From Agrostemma githago (lineage: Eukaryota > Streptophyta > Magnoliopsida > Caryophyllales > Caryophyllaceae): a stretch of DNA of 64,000 bases. Position 1 is the stretch's first letter, and each line of letters opens with the position of its first letter. A model generated the notes under the pieces. That model saw only the letters and a list, made by a program, of their open reading frames with translations, had not been told where the DNA came from and did no database searches. Where the stretch lies: the NCBI GenBank assembly GCA_958450325.1, contig OY288262.1, positions 10,141,081 through 10,205,080 on the forward strand. The letters are read 5' to 3'. The translations under genes and the position numbers were made by a program. Below are positions 21,755 through 36,992 of this stretch, piece after piece.

Positions 21755-24591
21755 CAACATCATCCAAAGAGTTAGGATTCGATTTAATTCCGAGTCTGAG
21801 TCCCAGTCTAGGATGTTCTATTTCTGTCAATTTCAAAGTCAGAGTCAGAGTCCACTTTATTCTGTCCTCTTTTCAAATCCAATAAAATAAGCCTTTTCAA
21901 TTTCTCATATATGCTTCCCTTATGTGTTTCCGAGAACATGATGAACACCATCATACACTGTGAGCACATGCACGTGACTATAATACGCACATCTATAATG
22001 ACTGCAGGAACTGAGGCCCGTGTTTTCCTTTACTTGTTCCATGTCTGGTATGGAAAGCCACAAAACTACTCTTAGCATGAGCGATAGCGAATCCTATGGC
22101 AAATCTAGGTAGTCTCCTATTTTGGGTTCAAGACCGGAGGCAAGACCATTTCCCACGATAAACACCCCTCCAATAAGACCAACCAATCCCTGCCTTAGGT
22201 GTTAGTCTGACCAACAAAAAAAAGAAAAACGAAAAATAAAAAATAAAAAAGCTGGACAAAAAAAATCAAAAGTCCAAGGAAATAGCAAAAGGCCAAAACA
22301 GAATAGTTGGTCATGATCAACATCCCACGACCAGATACGGTCAATCCCTTGACCGGGACACGGTCAACTCAAATAAAGAATCCCAAGACCGGGGCTAAGA
22401 GGTCAACCCAAAAAAAAATCAAATACCCATGACCGTGGTCAACGGTCAGCTCAGCGAAAGTCCCTTGACCGGGGTACGGTCAACTCAAAAATTACCGATG
22501 CCCATACCATCAATTAGGGGAGAGACAATCAAGCTGGTCAGCTAACACCACATTTAGCCTTCCCACATTACAACCCTCAAGACCTTCCCGAGACCTAGGC
22601 TAAGAGACAGCCCGAAATTTTGAGGATTCAAGCTCCATAGGATACACCCTAACCATTAGGGCCATGCATGGAAATCAGATCCCGCATTATGAAACCTACC
22701 CCGATCGAAATTCGAGTCATTTTTACTCGACTTCCCCCTTTCCTACCACATTACAATACCTTAGCCTCGAATCCTTAGCTCCAAAAAATCGAGCTCCAGA
22801 TGTCAGAACATCAACGCCACTTACGACCTAGCTCCACATTTCCAAAAACATCCAAACCAGTTACCAGCCCCAAACACGGGAACTCAATCTGTGGTTGGCA
22901 TAGAACATGCCCAAATAGTTCACAACACCTCTGGGGGCTACCCCGGAGAACGCTCATAGTCACAGGATCAGCGTCCTAACTATTCCAGCCCTTTGATCAA
23001 GACATCATTGGGAACACACCTAGCCTACACCATCGGTATGGCTAATTACACACAAAGCCCTAATAAACTAGGCACCCCAACATATCTTCCAATCCACTGA
23101 ACTACGGCTTGGTTTGATTTCACTACACGTGAATTCGTAGGCAGCCTTTCAACAAAGGCACAACCACCCATATTGACACAAATTCAATAAGCAACATCAT
23201 TCCGGTCACGACACTGTCATGTTCTCAACAGCTAGCTTTGTCGTCCTGGGGGCTTCTTCTAGGCAGAAGTTCTCCATCCATTCACATAATCCAAATACTT
23301 TCAAAATCTAGCCTCCTTCTATAGTGTGTCTTAGTACTCGGCTCAATCGAAGACAAGAATCTGTCAGAGACTTGAAACAACACCTACCTTGGGAATATAC
23401 CCCTAGACCACAACAATCTCATTACAGACTACTGCAGTTCCCTTATAGCACATTCTTCCCATTTCGATGTTCGACCATGTTGCGACTCGCCTAGGCTACG
23501 GAATAGCGGAACTTAAGAGTCTTCTCATATTAGGTGGCCCACCCCCCTGCCGAGTCGCGGTCCAACCCCTCGAGAGTCCAGTCGTGTCTGTCAACTCGTC
23601 CTGTCATGTTCAGAGTCGAGTCTGTTGGTATGTCTCTCTCTTCAAATCCTTGCTTTGAAATTGCAAAACTTAGCCATTTGAGAAAATCCTTTTCGACAAG
23701 GTCAAATTTCGGTCTATTTAAACTGCAAAATTCTTTTCTACCCCTTTCAATTTTGAAAATCTGTCTCCTAGCACTTGAGTTGCTTTTAGGGCTTTGATTT
23801 CAAAAAGAAGCAAAAATTAGTTTCCCCAGCGCGAGCTAGTCTATAGATACTAAGGCCCTGTTCTTTTCGGCTGAAACAAGGCTGAGCTGAGCTGAGCTGG
23901 TCTGATAGAAGCTGAGCTAGACTGATAAGAGCTGAGCTGGTCTGATAGAAGCTGAGCTGAATTTATAGAAGCTGAAACTAATAATTTCTTATATAAATTA
24001 TCTGATAATTTTAAGAAAAATATTGAATCTGAGCTGAGCTGAGCTGATAAGAGCTGGGCTGAGCTGATAAGAGCTGGGCTGAGGTGATAAAAGCTGAGCT
24101 GGTCTGAAACGGGCTGAAATTAAGCGGAAAAGAACAGGGCCTAACTGTATTTCCTATGTGCTATCTTGCTATATACTATGCCTACTATTTCTGCCTATGT
24201 ATCTAACATTTCAGGTGCCAGCTAGTGCTTCCCAACGGAACAACAAAGGCAGTGTTTCTCCTGTAATGCTACATCCAAGATGTGATGTATCGACATACGG
24301 GTACACCCAAGACTTCAGAAGCAAGGCCCGCGCAGTTACTTTACTCCCCAGCGTGAGTCGGTGTTTCACCTAATACAAGTACACCTAGGACTTCACAGGC
24401 AAGTCCGACTCCCCACGGAGTTATTATCATCAGGACAGGTATGACCCTTTTCTTATGGCTGGCGAGCCCTTCACGCGAGTCTAATGGACTATAAACGACC
24501 CGACAGGAAGGCTGCCAGGTCGTAATCCTCGATTGGCCTGGTAGCTACTCTAACTTTCGCCTTGTCCAAGCCTCAGTCAGAGTGGGGGCTC
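21755..24591 (+). other. Tat-1 3' internal region without coding capacity
   Basis: About 2.8 kb separates gag from the 3' LTR. It aligns in blocks with the corresponding part of Tat-2 (about 44700-47556). It contains degenerate repeats around gaccggggctaag and ggtcaac at 22310-22500, a MITE at 23854-24141, and no protease, RT or integrase motif in any frame. The polypurine tract is GAGTGGGGGCTC at 24580-24591. Confidence 0.65.
23854..24141. mobile_element. PIF/Harbinger (Tourist-like) MITE
   Basis: The left end GGCCCTGTTCTTTTC and right end GAAAAGAACAGGGCC are perfect inverted repeats flanked by TAA on both sides (23851-23853 and 24142-24144), the 3 bp target of PIF/Harbinger. The interior is built from iterated AGCTGAGCTG units. 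Tat-2 has no insertion at the corresponding place. Confidence 0.83.
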
Positions 24592-27422
<2,831 letters not shown>

Positions 27423-27977
27423 AGAAAAGTATCGTCTGTCTGATGATATCATCACTGAAATCGTAGGAAGATAGAAGTAGTAGTGGTAGTACTGATAAAC
27501 AGGTGGAGCAGCAGATAACTCTTAATGAGAGTGAAGCAAAGTCTGAAGATCAACCACTACAGTCTTAATCCGAATCTGAACCATCGGATTCTTCATTGCC
27601 AGTTTAGAAGCAGCAGAGTTTGGCCCGTGAGCGGTCAATCAATCTTCCGAATAGGTATGGTAATGAAGATGTGGTGGGTCTGTCTGATCTGGTTCCGAAT
27701 AGCAAGTTCCAAAATGATTTGGACTTGCTAAATTCTGGAAATATCTGATTGCCCTTTGTTGGGCAATATTTGTGGCAGGAAGGGGAGAGGAGCTGAGTTT
27801 TATTTCGGGTACATCTGGCATTCGTTGGAGTGCATCTGGTACATCCGTCTAATTGAGGAGATTCCTGATACATCTGATCTGGCATTCTTTGGAGTGCATC
27901 TGGTACATCTGATCTGACATTCGCTGGAGTGCATCTGTCTGATTTGATTGAGAGACAATTCGAGTCAAGGTTGATAT
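27423..27977 (+). pseudogene. Copia-B internal remnant after the Tat-1 insertion
   Basis: The first 45 bases continue the gag-like frame (YRLSDDIITEIVG). Later ITLNESEAKSEDQPLQS and INLPNRYGNEDVVGLSDLV resemble the linker between integrase and RT of Copia polyproteins. The sequence thus jumps from gag to the pre-RT linker and lacks protease, integrase and RT. A gtcaaggttgatat tract precedes the 3' LTR as a likely polypurine tract. Confidence 0.6.
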
Positions 27978-28371
27978 TGTTAGGAAATAAATGTCTAGCA
28001 ATTGTCCTTTTGGATCTCGAATTGGTTTCCGACCTGAATCTATTTAATTAGGAAAGTTTCCTAATTAATATTTGATTGATTAGAGTTTCCTAAATCAATA
28101 TCTGAGTATATGAGCTAGGTTTGCCTATTGTATAGGGTTTCCTAATCTGTTTAGCATTTCTGTTTAGGTTGAGAGTGTTATATAAACTCTCATACCTCTA
28201 CCTTAGAAAGTGTGATATCAGTCTGAAATCTGTAACCTCTCCTCAAATTAATAAAACTATCCCCTCCTTCTGCCCGTGGATGTAGCTAACAGGTTGTTAG
28301 TGAACCACGTAAATCTGTTTGTCTCTCGATTTTACGTTCTTATTTGTTTGTCTTTCTCTTCCGTTATAACA
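27978..28371 (+). repeat. Copia-B 3' LTR
   Basis: The copy is 394 bp, the same length as the 5' LTR. The outer boundary is confirmed by TSD CATAC at 28372-28376. Confidence 0.92.
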
Positions 28372-29448
28372 CATACAATGCTTTCTTGAGTTTGTATACC
28401 TTGTTCTCACCCTCTTTGCATACAAAATCTTGAGGTTGTTCAAAATAAACATCCTCTTACATGCAGTTCACCATTGACAAATGAAGACTTGACAACAAAT
28501 TGTTACAATGGTAGGCTGAACTGTGTAGCCAAGGCTAGAACTATCCTGATAGTTTCAAATCGGGCTACTAGTGAGAAGGTCTCTTCATAATATGTCCCCT
28601 CTTTCTATGCATAGCTTTTTGCCATCAGTCGTAGTGCCTTATGCTTGAGTATACTCTCATCTGTATTGAGTTTGATCTGGTACACCCACTTTAACTCAAT
28701 GGCATTCTTCTCTTTCCAAGGTTCAATAAGCTCCCAGGTGTTATTCTTGTAGATTGATCTCATTTCTTCTTCCATTGCTTTCTGCCACTTAGCCTTCTGC
28801 ACTACTTCACTGAAGTCTGCAGGTTCTGGAGCCACCAAATAAAACTCACATGTTCAATACTCCCTCCGTTCCATTTAATTGTTTGCCTTTTTATATTCAT
28901 TGTGAGGAGTATTTTAATCAAAGGCAAACAATTGAATGGAACGGGGAGAGTATATCTCTGCTCACTACAAAAATCAAGCCGGAATTGATTCAGTTGAGTC
29001 CGACTCTGAATCTGAACTGGATTGACCTTGGGTACTATGAGGTGCGGTGTCTTCTTCTTCGTGTTCTGCAACCTGTTCTTCTTCCGAATTCTCAAAGGCC
29101 AGTGTCCACAATATTGCTAGTATCCCACACCCAGACTGCATCCTCATCAAATGTCACATTTATGTTGATGATGATCTTCCTATTCCGTGGATTATATAGC
29201 ATGTAGGCCTTGGACTGAGCTGCATATCCAATGAATATGCATTTCACAAACTTATCATCCAACTTAGTCCTGATATTTACCAGGGCATAAGTTAGACACC
29301 CAAACACTCTCAAACGATCAACCTATGGCCAGCTGCCCCTCCAGGTCTCATAAGGAGTCTGATCCATGACAACTCTTGTGGGAGAGATGTTTAGGATATA
29401 CACATGTATTGTCGTTGCTACAGCCTCAGACCACAACTCATTTGGCAA
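28372..29448 (-). pseudogene. Copia-D integrase to reverse transcriptase segment
   Basis: On the minus strand from 29448: ELWSEAVATTIHVYILN, DQTPYETWRG, RVFGCLTYALV and CIFIGYAAQSKAYMLYNP (integrase C-terminal region), then KAMEEEMRSIYKNNTWELIE and ELKWVYQIKLNTDESI (RT start), ending KVYKLKKAL at the Copia-B boundary, where it would continue at 13043. It is interrupted by a Stowaway MITE and several frameshifts. Nothing upstream of the integrase core is present, so the element is truncated here too. Confidence 0.85.
28860..28950. mobile_element. Stowaway MITE (91 bp) in Copia-D
   Basis: CTCCCTCCGTTCCATTTAAT at the left and GGAACGGGGAGAG at the right form a nearly complete hairpin flanked by TA. 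It belongs to the same subfamily as 12345-12434. Confidence 0.9.
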
Positions 29449-29710
29449 TTATAATCAAATACAATACTAGTTTAGCCCACAAACTTATAATCATAGTAAT
29501 AATATTGATTCTAAGATAATAAAAGTTTGTGCAAAAAAACGTATTGTAAGCTTGAATACGAATTGAGAGCGTACTCCCCCTGTATTCAAATAATTGTGGT
29601 TCTCACTTTTAATTTCGAGATAGTCACTTTTCTCTTCAATAGTATCTCCCAAAATATTGAACTAAATATATTGAAATGTATGGTTATATATATCAAAGTT
29701 CTTTTCGTAA
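29449..29710. other. Unassigned sequence between Copia-D and a SINE
   Basis: This is AT-rich DNA. At 29576 tactccccctgtattcaaat resembles a Stowaway left end, but no matching right end was found before the SINE. No coding signal. Confidence 0.35.
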
Positions 29711-30575
29711 GGGTGGAGGTAAAACATGTGGCCACAACCCCATGGGTCTCAGGTTCAAGCCTCTGCAAGAGCGTTCTTGGGGGAGTTGTATGGCTTGAGG
29801 CTATGTCTTCTATACTTCCAGCCTGTCGCCCAAAAGGTGGTTTACATGGTGTACGTGGTTTGCATGCTATTCCATATACCCGTGGGTTTACCCAGAATAG
29901 GGATGGCAACGGGTCGGGTCTGGGTCGGGTCCGCCCGGACCTGGACCAAAAATTTCAACCCTGGACCCAGACCTGAACCGGACCCGAACGGGTCCAAAAA
30001 TATCATACCCAGCGAGTTTGCTTAATTATTGCATTGTATTATTCACTGGAAATTTCGTAGAAAAACACAACTTAATTTCCGAAAAAAAAACTACGTAATG
30101 TCTTGAGTCTTTCCTTGCGGGTTCCTTGGCAGTGGCCGGCGGGGTGTCTGGATCTGTGTCTGAAGAAGGAGATGAACTGATGAAAGAGATGAAGAAGATG
30201 AACTGATGAAGGGAATGTATGATGCGGCTGAAATGAGTAAGGATGAAGAAGTGTTTCTACGGTTTAAGTTGCTAACTAGGAACTTAGGAAGTAGCGACAG
30301 TAAGTCAGTAGTTAGTAAGTTCAAAAGAATTGATTTTTTTTAAGGGGTCTACGGGTCGGGTCTGGGTCCCAAAACTCAGACCCGTACCCGTACCCGAATT
30401 TTTTGAGGAGGGCCCAGACCCGACCCATGCCCATCGGGTCTAGAAAATTTAGAGCCAGACCCGACCCATTCGGGTCCGACCCGCCGGGTCTGGGTCGGGT
30501 CATGGACCCACTGTCATCTCTAACCTAGAGCGCACCAAAGGTAGCGGCTGCGAGTTCCCTCGTCACAAAAAAAAA
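29711..30575 (+). mobile_element. tRNA-type SINE, split by a hAT MITE
   Basis: The body is 29711-29897 plus 30531-30575, about 232 bp. It has a B-box-like GGTTCAAGCC at 29752, the tail block GGTAGCGGCTGCGAGTTCCC and a short A-run. An 11 bp duplication brackets it: TCTTTTCGTAA (29700-29710) and TCTTTTTGTAA (30576-30586), one mismatch. This is a non-coding retroposon moved by LINE machinery. The SINE family was not named. Confidence 0.78.
29898..30522. mobile_element. hAT MITE (625 bp) in the SINE
   Basis: The ends TAGGGATGGCAACGGGTCGG and, reversed, TAGAGATGACAGTGGGTCCA are hAT-like and the subterminal DNA is full of GGGTCGGGTC motifs. The flanking 8 bp are ACCCAGAA and ACCTAGAG (6 of 8 match). 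Removing it rejoins the SINE cleanly. Confidence 0.78.
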
Positions 30576-30586
30576 TCTTTTTGTAA

Positions 30587-31557
30587 AGATTTTTAAGGTG
30601 TATTTTTTATAATTTTTCAACTAATATATTTTTATAAAAATTGAATTTAAAGGGACATTGTAAAATGAAAACGGCTATAATTAAAAAGAGGGAAAGCATA
30701 GCGTAAAGTTTGCGTAACTTTCTGTTTCCAACATTGCCCATTTTAGTTCTTCCTATTTACAACTTTGTCATTGGATTTATATTATTATTGAGTACTTAAT
30801 TGTTCTAATCTCATTATGCAAATATTTTCCTTTCTTATTTATATATTAACAACTTCGATTAATAACTAGATTTGTCTTGAGTCGATTGCAATAGGGAGCG
30901 TGTTATACAAATCACAAGTTGGATTTTCAGGTTTAATTGCGAGTTTCTTGTTAAATTGGGGGTTTTGGGGATTTGGTGTTTCATTGCGTGTTAATAATTT
31001 TTCAAACGTGGTAACATTGTTCGAAATTAATTTTTGGTGTTTATTGATTTAATTTTTTGGTTTCTGTCCACTGATTGTGAAGAAACATGGTGAAGACAAT
31101 TGGTTTCTGTCTACTGATTTAATTTTTTGGTGTTTATTGATTTAACTTCATAGTATGAATGTATGTTTTTGATTACTCAAATATTAATCCAAAGTTTCAG
31201 TCTTAATGTGTTATAATCAAGAAATGATCATTCAAATGCTGTTTTTTTAAATATTCTTGTTTCGATGTTGATTAAAGTTCGACACAATGTACAATAGTCT
31301 ATGGATATTGATTAAACCTGCTTAAACTCCTCCTTTTCTCGATCTCGATCAATTCTCAGATCATTATGAGTCAATTCACAATTGACAATCTCAACTAAAT
31401 TGATCAATTCCGAGTACTTTTGTTCATTCATACTACACTATCCGTCAATAATCTCCATTGGTTCGTCTTATAAGCTTATTGTTGTGTGTTTTATGTCATT
31501 TTTATGATGTTTATGTGATATTGTGCTTTTTGTTCTTCACTGCATATGTGTTAGCCA
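30587..31557. other. Unassigned AT-rich region
   Basis: Nearly 1 kb lacks recognisable transposon ends or long ORFs. Two short segments (ggtttctgtccactgatt and ggtttctgtctactgattta, 31060-31120) are imperfect direct repeats. The composition resembles plant 5' UTR or intron sequence ahead of the small ORF at 31560. Confidence 0.3.
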
Positions 31558-31559
31558 AG

Positions 31560-31691
31560 ATGTCGTCCAAAGGTCAAATTGTTGGAGTTGCGGAAAATGA
31601 GGCGGTAGCGGAGGAAGATGTCGGTAATGTCCTTGTCAAATGTAGGGGACGAAGGCTTGTGAAGCAGATTTCGAAGCTTAATGAAGCTTAA
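31560..31691 (+). CDS. Small unidentified ORF
   Basis: From the ATG at 31560 the frame encodes 43 residues, MSSKGQIVGVAENEAVAEED then KCRGRRLVKQISKLNEA, acidic then basic, and looks coding-like. The frame is open further upstream to 31458 but that part is hydrophobic and less convincing. It stops exactly where the TAACTTCA array begins. No family recognised; it may be an exon of an unknown transposon gene or chance. Confidence 0.25.
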   Translation: MSSKGQIVGVAENEAVAEEDVGNVLVKCRGRRLVKQISKLNEA

Positions 31692-32362
31692 CGTCACTTT
31701 AATTGGTCAATATATATGACACTTCAGCTAACAACAAATGTAACTTCAACAATATTCAATTGGAACGAGGGTAAATTATAATTGACTTAGAGATAGTAAT
31801 GGTGGAGAAATAATAGTATAACTTTAACTGCTACATTTGTAACTTCATCTCTATAACAACATAACTTTAATAAACATTCGTACTGTTGTAAACATTCAAC
31901 TGTATGTATTGAAACTTCAATACATTTGTTTTATAACTTCAACTCAATTGTTTTAAAACTTCAGCATCCGCAACTCTAGATGTATGTAGAGAAATCAACT
32001 ATATTAATATGTCACTTCAATTGTTTCAGTTTGTAACTTCATTTTAATTGGTCAATATGCAACTTCAATTACTTTATTATAACGCCACTTTAACTGATAA
32101 ATTTGTAACTTCATCTTCATAACATTGGTAACTTCACATATATTGTAACTTCAGTTCATATGTTTTGTAACTTCAGATCATATATTGTAACTCCTGTCCA
32201 TTTTTTGTAACTTTAATTTTAATCAATTCATATATTTTTGTAACTTCAGTTTATATATCATGTAACTTTAGTTCATATATTTTGTAACTTCAGATCATAT
32301 ATTGAAATTCCAGTCATGTTTTGTAACTTTATTTCGAATCAGTTCATATATTTCGTAACTTT
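31692..32362. repeat. TAACTTYA motif array, left part
   Basis: At least 15 copies of TAACTTCA or TAACTTTA, often as TTTGTAACTTCAGTTCATAT, occur in the same orientation at 20-40 bp spacing. The array continues past the LINE-1 insertion at 37077. The same TAACTTTA motif pervades the TA-anchored MITEs at 14.6-17.1 kb. Confidence 0.75.
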
Positions 32363-32422
32363 TTTTTTTTGGTAAAGGGTAAGTATGTATTAAAAAATGT
32401 GGATCAATGTACAAATGAATGG

Positions 32423-35400
32423 CTACAACAAATTATGCAGCCATTTAGCATCTCTAGTACGTAATGGGTATTTAATCTTAGACATAATTCTATCCCGTAC
32501 ATCCCTTTTGATCAACTTAACTATACGATGAGGTCGCTGGACCGATCCTTCAATTCTACACAAGTTCTGTTGCCTCCAAACATAATAAATCATGGCGTTA
32601 AACAAGGCACGAATGACATTGCATTGCAACTTCGATCCCCGCATCTTGCTCGCCCAAAGTAACGTACCGTTACTCGGTATTTGTTTCTTCACCCACACGC
32701 TCAAACTGTCGACAATCTGGGAGCTCCACTCACATCCAAAGAAAAGGTGCTCCAAGCTCTCTTCCTGAGCTTCACAAGAATAACAGTGGTCTGATTCAGC
32801 AACACCAAACCTCACCAGTTTAATCCTAGTGTTTAAAGCCCTCCTAAACACAAGCCAAGAAATAAAGCTATGTTTAGGAGTACTCTAACCACTCCAAACG
32901 AGGCGGGCCCAAGGCACCTTCGGTTTGTGAGTCCGAATGCCCTCGTAACCCTCCGAGATCCTATAATAGGAGCCGGAACCATGCTAGAGATCATTCACAA
33001 ACATATGTTTAATTTTGTCCTTAGCCTGACATATCTTTCGCCATGCCCAGATGACATCCGTGTTAGGTTGATATTCACGTCAATCACGCCCCTTCAGATA
33101 AATGCTATTCACCCACCGAACCCATAAACGATCCGGTTGATCAAAAACCCAGGACGCCAATTTTGCCACAGCAGCCAGATTCCACGCAGCCAGGTTTCTA
33201 AGGCCCAAACCCCCTTCCAGCTTAGGGCAACAGATCTTCTCCCAACTCACTAGAGCCCGATTATTTCCCTCCACCCCACCATTCCATAAGAAATTACGAC
33301 ATAAAGTAATAATTCTGGTCATAAAATATGTCGGAATAATAAAGACCATTACCCAATAATTATGTAGCTGCGACAGCACAGCCTGAACCAAGGTCAGTCT
33401 ACCCGCATAGGAAAGCTTACGAGCACCAATACTAGAAATTCTCGGAATAATACGGGCTATCAGACTTTCACAATCAGTTTTCCCAAGACGAGTACATAGG
33501 ATCGGAAAACCAAGATAACGAAAGGGCAACGTACCTTCCACACAGCCTGAAAATTGCAGTATAGAAGCTTTCTTAACCTCATTGACTCCAGCAAAGTAAG
33601 CATGAGATTTACCAATGCTTATATTCAGTCCGGAAGCCCTGCTAAAAGTAGCAAAAGCTCTCCACAAGAATTCCATCGATTCAGTATCCCCTTTGCAAAA
33701 TAGAAGCAGATCATCAGCGAACATCAGATGAGTAAGCTTCATCGGGCCACACTTTGGGTGATATTTAAAATTCCTGTCCATCTTACCATGGGTCAGAATA
33801 CAAGAAAAATATTCCATACAGATAGTAAAAAGCAATGGCGACATAGGATCACCCTACCTCAAACCTCTCTTCCCACGGAAAAACCCGAAATTATCTCCAT
33901 TAGCAGCACTAAGGGAATACGAGACTGAAGTAACACATTCCATGATCAGGCGGCGAAAATGTTCCGGGAAATCTAAAGCTCTTAACATTTGGTCGACAAA
34001 ACTCCACTCCACACTATCATAAGCCTTGTGAATATCAACCTTGAATAAGCATCTAGGAGAAACGCGCCCTCTCCTATACATCTTAACAAGGTCTTGACAT
34101 ATCAACACATTCTCCACAATACTCCGGCCCTCAATAAATCCACCCTGCGTAGGCGAAATTATCTGGGGAAGGACTTTGGCTAATCTCGAACAGATTATTT
34201 TAGCAATACATTTGTAAACAACATTACAGCACGCAATCGGCCTAAATTCTTTCACGGTCTGAGGCCTGCTCACTTTTGGAATCAAAGTGATGATAGCATA
34301 GTTCAGCTGTTTCAGTAACTTACCAGAAATGAAGAAGTCCTGAAAAGCGCTGACCACATCGCCTCCAATAATATCCCACGAGTCAATAAAAATTTGACTA
34401 GTGAACCTGTCCGGACCCGGCGCTTTGTCTCGAGGAATATCATGCATCGCCTTCTTGATCTCCGTCTCAGTGACAATCGCTCCGAGCAACTGTTTGTGCT
34501 CGTCCGAGCATAATTTCCCCATACGTACAATGTCAAAGCTAATAGACTCCACATTCCTCGACTCCCCCAACAAAGTAAGGTAATATCGCAGGAACGCACC
34601 TTCAATCTCTTGCTTGTTCGAGCAATCTCGACCTTCTGCATCAACAATTTTAGCAATAGCATTATGTGCGCGGCGTGCTCTCAATATGCCATGAAAGAAC
34701 GCGGAGTTCACATCGCCATACTTAATCCACTTCTGTTTTGATTTCTGGGCCCAAAACTCTGCTCGCGCAGCCTGCAACTCGCGAACCTTAGCATTAGCAG
34801 CCGACTCCTCCTGCAGCAGTTCAGTAGACCGAACAGACCGCAGCCTGGTCTGTAGTTCGGCCAGATTCAGTTCCGCCAGACTGCACCGCGTTTCTATATC
34901 CGCGAACGAGCTTGAATTAAGCTGTTTCAAAGGCGATTTCAAGTTCCTCAATTTCGAAACCAGCTGGTACATCTTGGTTCCAGTAACCTGCACTCCCCAA
35001 GCCGTCCCAACGCATGGCAGGAACTCCGGAGATCGACTCCACATATTCAAGTATTTGAATGACCGGTTCTTCCTACTCGGTGGGCTCCCTAACTGAACGA
35101 CACACGGGCAATGATCAAAAGTTCCTTCTGGTAAGAAATTCGCAAACCCATTCGGATACAACCTCGTCATATCGTCATTCACCAAACAACGATAAATACG
35201 ACTAAAGACTCTAGTTTCCACAATTCTATGTTTATTATTCCAAGTGAACCAAGATCCACTCGCCCGAAAATCACCAATTTCGCAATTCGCAAGACAATCA
35301 CGAAATTGATTGATTTCCTCGTCCGACGAATTACCACCAAGGCGTTCCCGAGCATCAATAACACTATTGAAATTACCCAAGATCATCCAAGGGCCCATAT

Positions 35401-35791
35401 GAGCATAGGATTCAAGTTTTCGCCATAGGTCAACCCACTCCGCCACGGAGTTAAATGCATACACGAAAGCAAGTAAATAACTTTTCCCCGAGGCTGTGGT
35501 AACCTTAACGTGAATACTTTGAGCACTGTACTCCAAGATCATCAGATTCACCTTATCATGCTTCCATAATAGCCAAACTTGGCGTCCCTCACCACAGTGA
35601 CTATTGGTCGTAATACTCCAATCAGAAAAAATATTTTGATGAACTTTCGCATAAGCTTTATTCTTTATTTTAGTCTCAAGCAAACCAAACACGTGTACTT
35701 GTTGCTTCCTAATAAAATCACTTATTGCACGCTGCTTATTTATGTTACACATACCGCGCACATTCCAACATCCTATATTATGTATTTCCAT
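32423..35791 (-). pseudogene. ORF2: LINE-1 ORF2: endonuclease, reverse transcriptase, zf-RVT
   Basis: The start MEIHNIGCWNVRGM at 35791 is the usual plant L1 ORF2 start. The endonuclease shows LLETK and SGSWFTWNNK, but the catalytic GDFN is GNFN and SRIDR is SRIYR. RT shows FRPIACCNVVYKCI, KVDIHKAYDSVEW and FFRGKRGLR. An in-frame TAG at 33856-33854 replaces the glutamine of GLRQGDP, then GDPMSPLLFTICMEY and FADDLLLF continue. A further frame change lies between 33080 and 32850, followed by a zinc-finger block (CYSCEAQEESLEHLFFGC). ORF2 protein would nick target DNA and copy the RNA in place; this one cannot. Confidence 0.9.
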
Positions 35792-36992
35792 GGATCACTA
35801 ACTCTAACCCAACCCCTTCATTCCTCTCGACCGCCTCTTTTCTTGGAGATCCTATGATCATATCAGCATAGGACACACCATTTTCCACCTCTTTAGTAGG
35901 CCTCGATCCCTTAGACAAGGACCCAGCCGAAACAGGGGGCCTAGTTCTAACGTTGCCTACAATCGAAGTAGGCGCTGCAGATGGTTTGGAAACAGTTACA
36001 AGCCTCGGCAAAGGCTGTTTCACAACACTCCCTCCCTCAGTCTTCTTCTGTTTCACTTCCTGTCTCGCTTTCCTTAACTCATCTTTCCGACATTCACGAG
36101 CCTCATGCCCATATCCCTTACATTTGGTACACCATATAGGTTTCCACTCATATTTGACAAAAACATCAACCTACATTTTCCTTCTCATCCATAAATTTGA
36201 TCTCATTCCTAAATTTTTGACCCACCTTAGCCATGACCATGACCCTCGCATACCCTAACCTAGTGCGTTCCTCCGTAGCCAAGTCAGACTTGACGTACGG
36301 CCAAAAAGGGAAGCTATCCGAGGCAAACATCTGCCCCAAAATTTCAAGGGGAGGTCATGTAGCTGAATCCAAACAGGCACTTCATGAACATCATTTTTAT
36401 CCAATTTTGCATCAGGAGTCCATTCTTTAACAATCAAAGGCTTATTGTCAAACATATAAAGACCATGATCGAGGATTTTTACCTTTGCTTCCTTGTCCTT
36501 GAACCGAACTAAGAAGATTCCATTAAGTAGAAAGGAGATCTTGTCGATGCCGTGTTCCCTTCATATTCTCCTCACAAACCCTTCCACCACTTCCCATGGC
36601 GGGTTAGCGCCCATAATGAAGCAGTATACAGCGGAACTCCAATAGTCAATTTCTTCGTCGACATCATCCTCTGAAAATCGGAGTAATTCCTCTTCGTCGT
36701 CCATGTCGACGATTTTCTTCCCTTCTCTCTGTTTCCAGCCACCCGACTCCACAATCATCTCATTACCGGTCTCGGGCACGAACTCCATTTCATCGTCTTC
36801 CTCAGGCTCAGATATGTAATTCAAGCTCGGAATGTCATTCACTTTTGTGTTCATCTTGTTCATTGCACTTTCATCCAAATTGGAATTCTTCACTGCTTTG
36901 CGGAGTAATTCCTCTTTTGCTTTACGAGTAATAGGCTTCATTGCTTTGGTCCCCCTCGAGACAGCTTGGATTTCTGCCTCATCGATTCGCAT
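35778..36992 (-). pseudogene. ORF1: LINE-1 ORF1: DUF4283-type RNA-binding protein with zinc knuckle
   Basis: It starts MRIDEAEIQAVSRGTKAM at 36992 with an acidic N-terminal part. A stop near 36561 is followed by the DUF4283-like stretch LNGIFLVRFKDKEAKVKIL, PLIVKEWTPDAKLD and VPVWIQLHDLPLKFWG, then a CCHC knuckle (CTKCKGYGHEAREC) near 36132-36090. At least three frames are used. It ends overlapping the ORF2 start. ORF1 normally coats LINE RNA. Confidence 0.82.

Noticed and set aside
29576..29600. Possible Stowaway left end (tactccccctgtattc)
   Set aside because: No matching right end with TA was found before the SINE boundary.
34312..34662. 116-codon ORF inside LINE-1 ORF2 (also 3456-3728, 48864-49190, 56290-56685)
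   Set aside because: Out-of-frame or antisense shadows of retrotransposon coding or LTR sequence.
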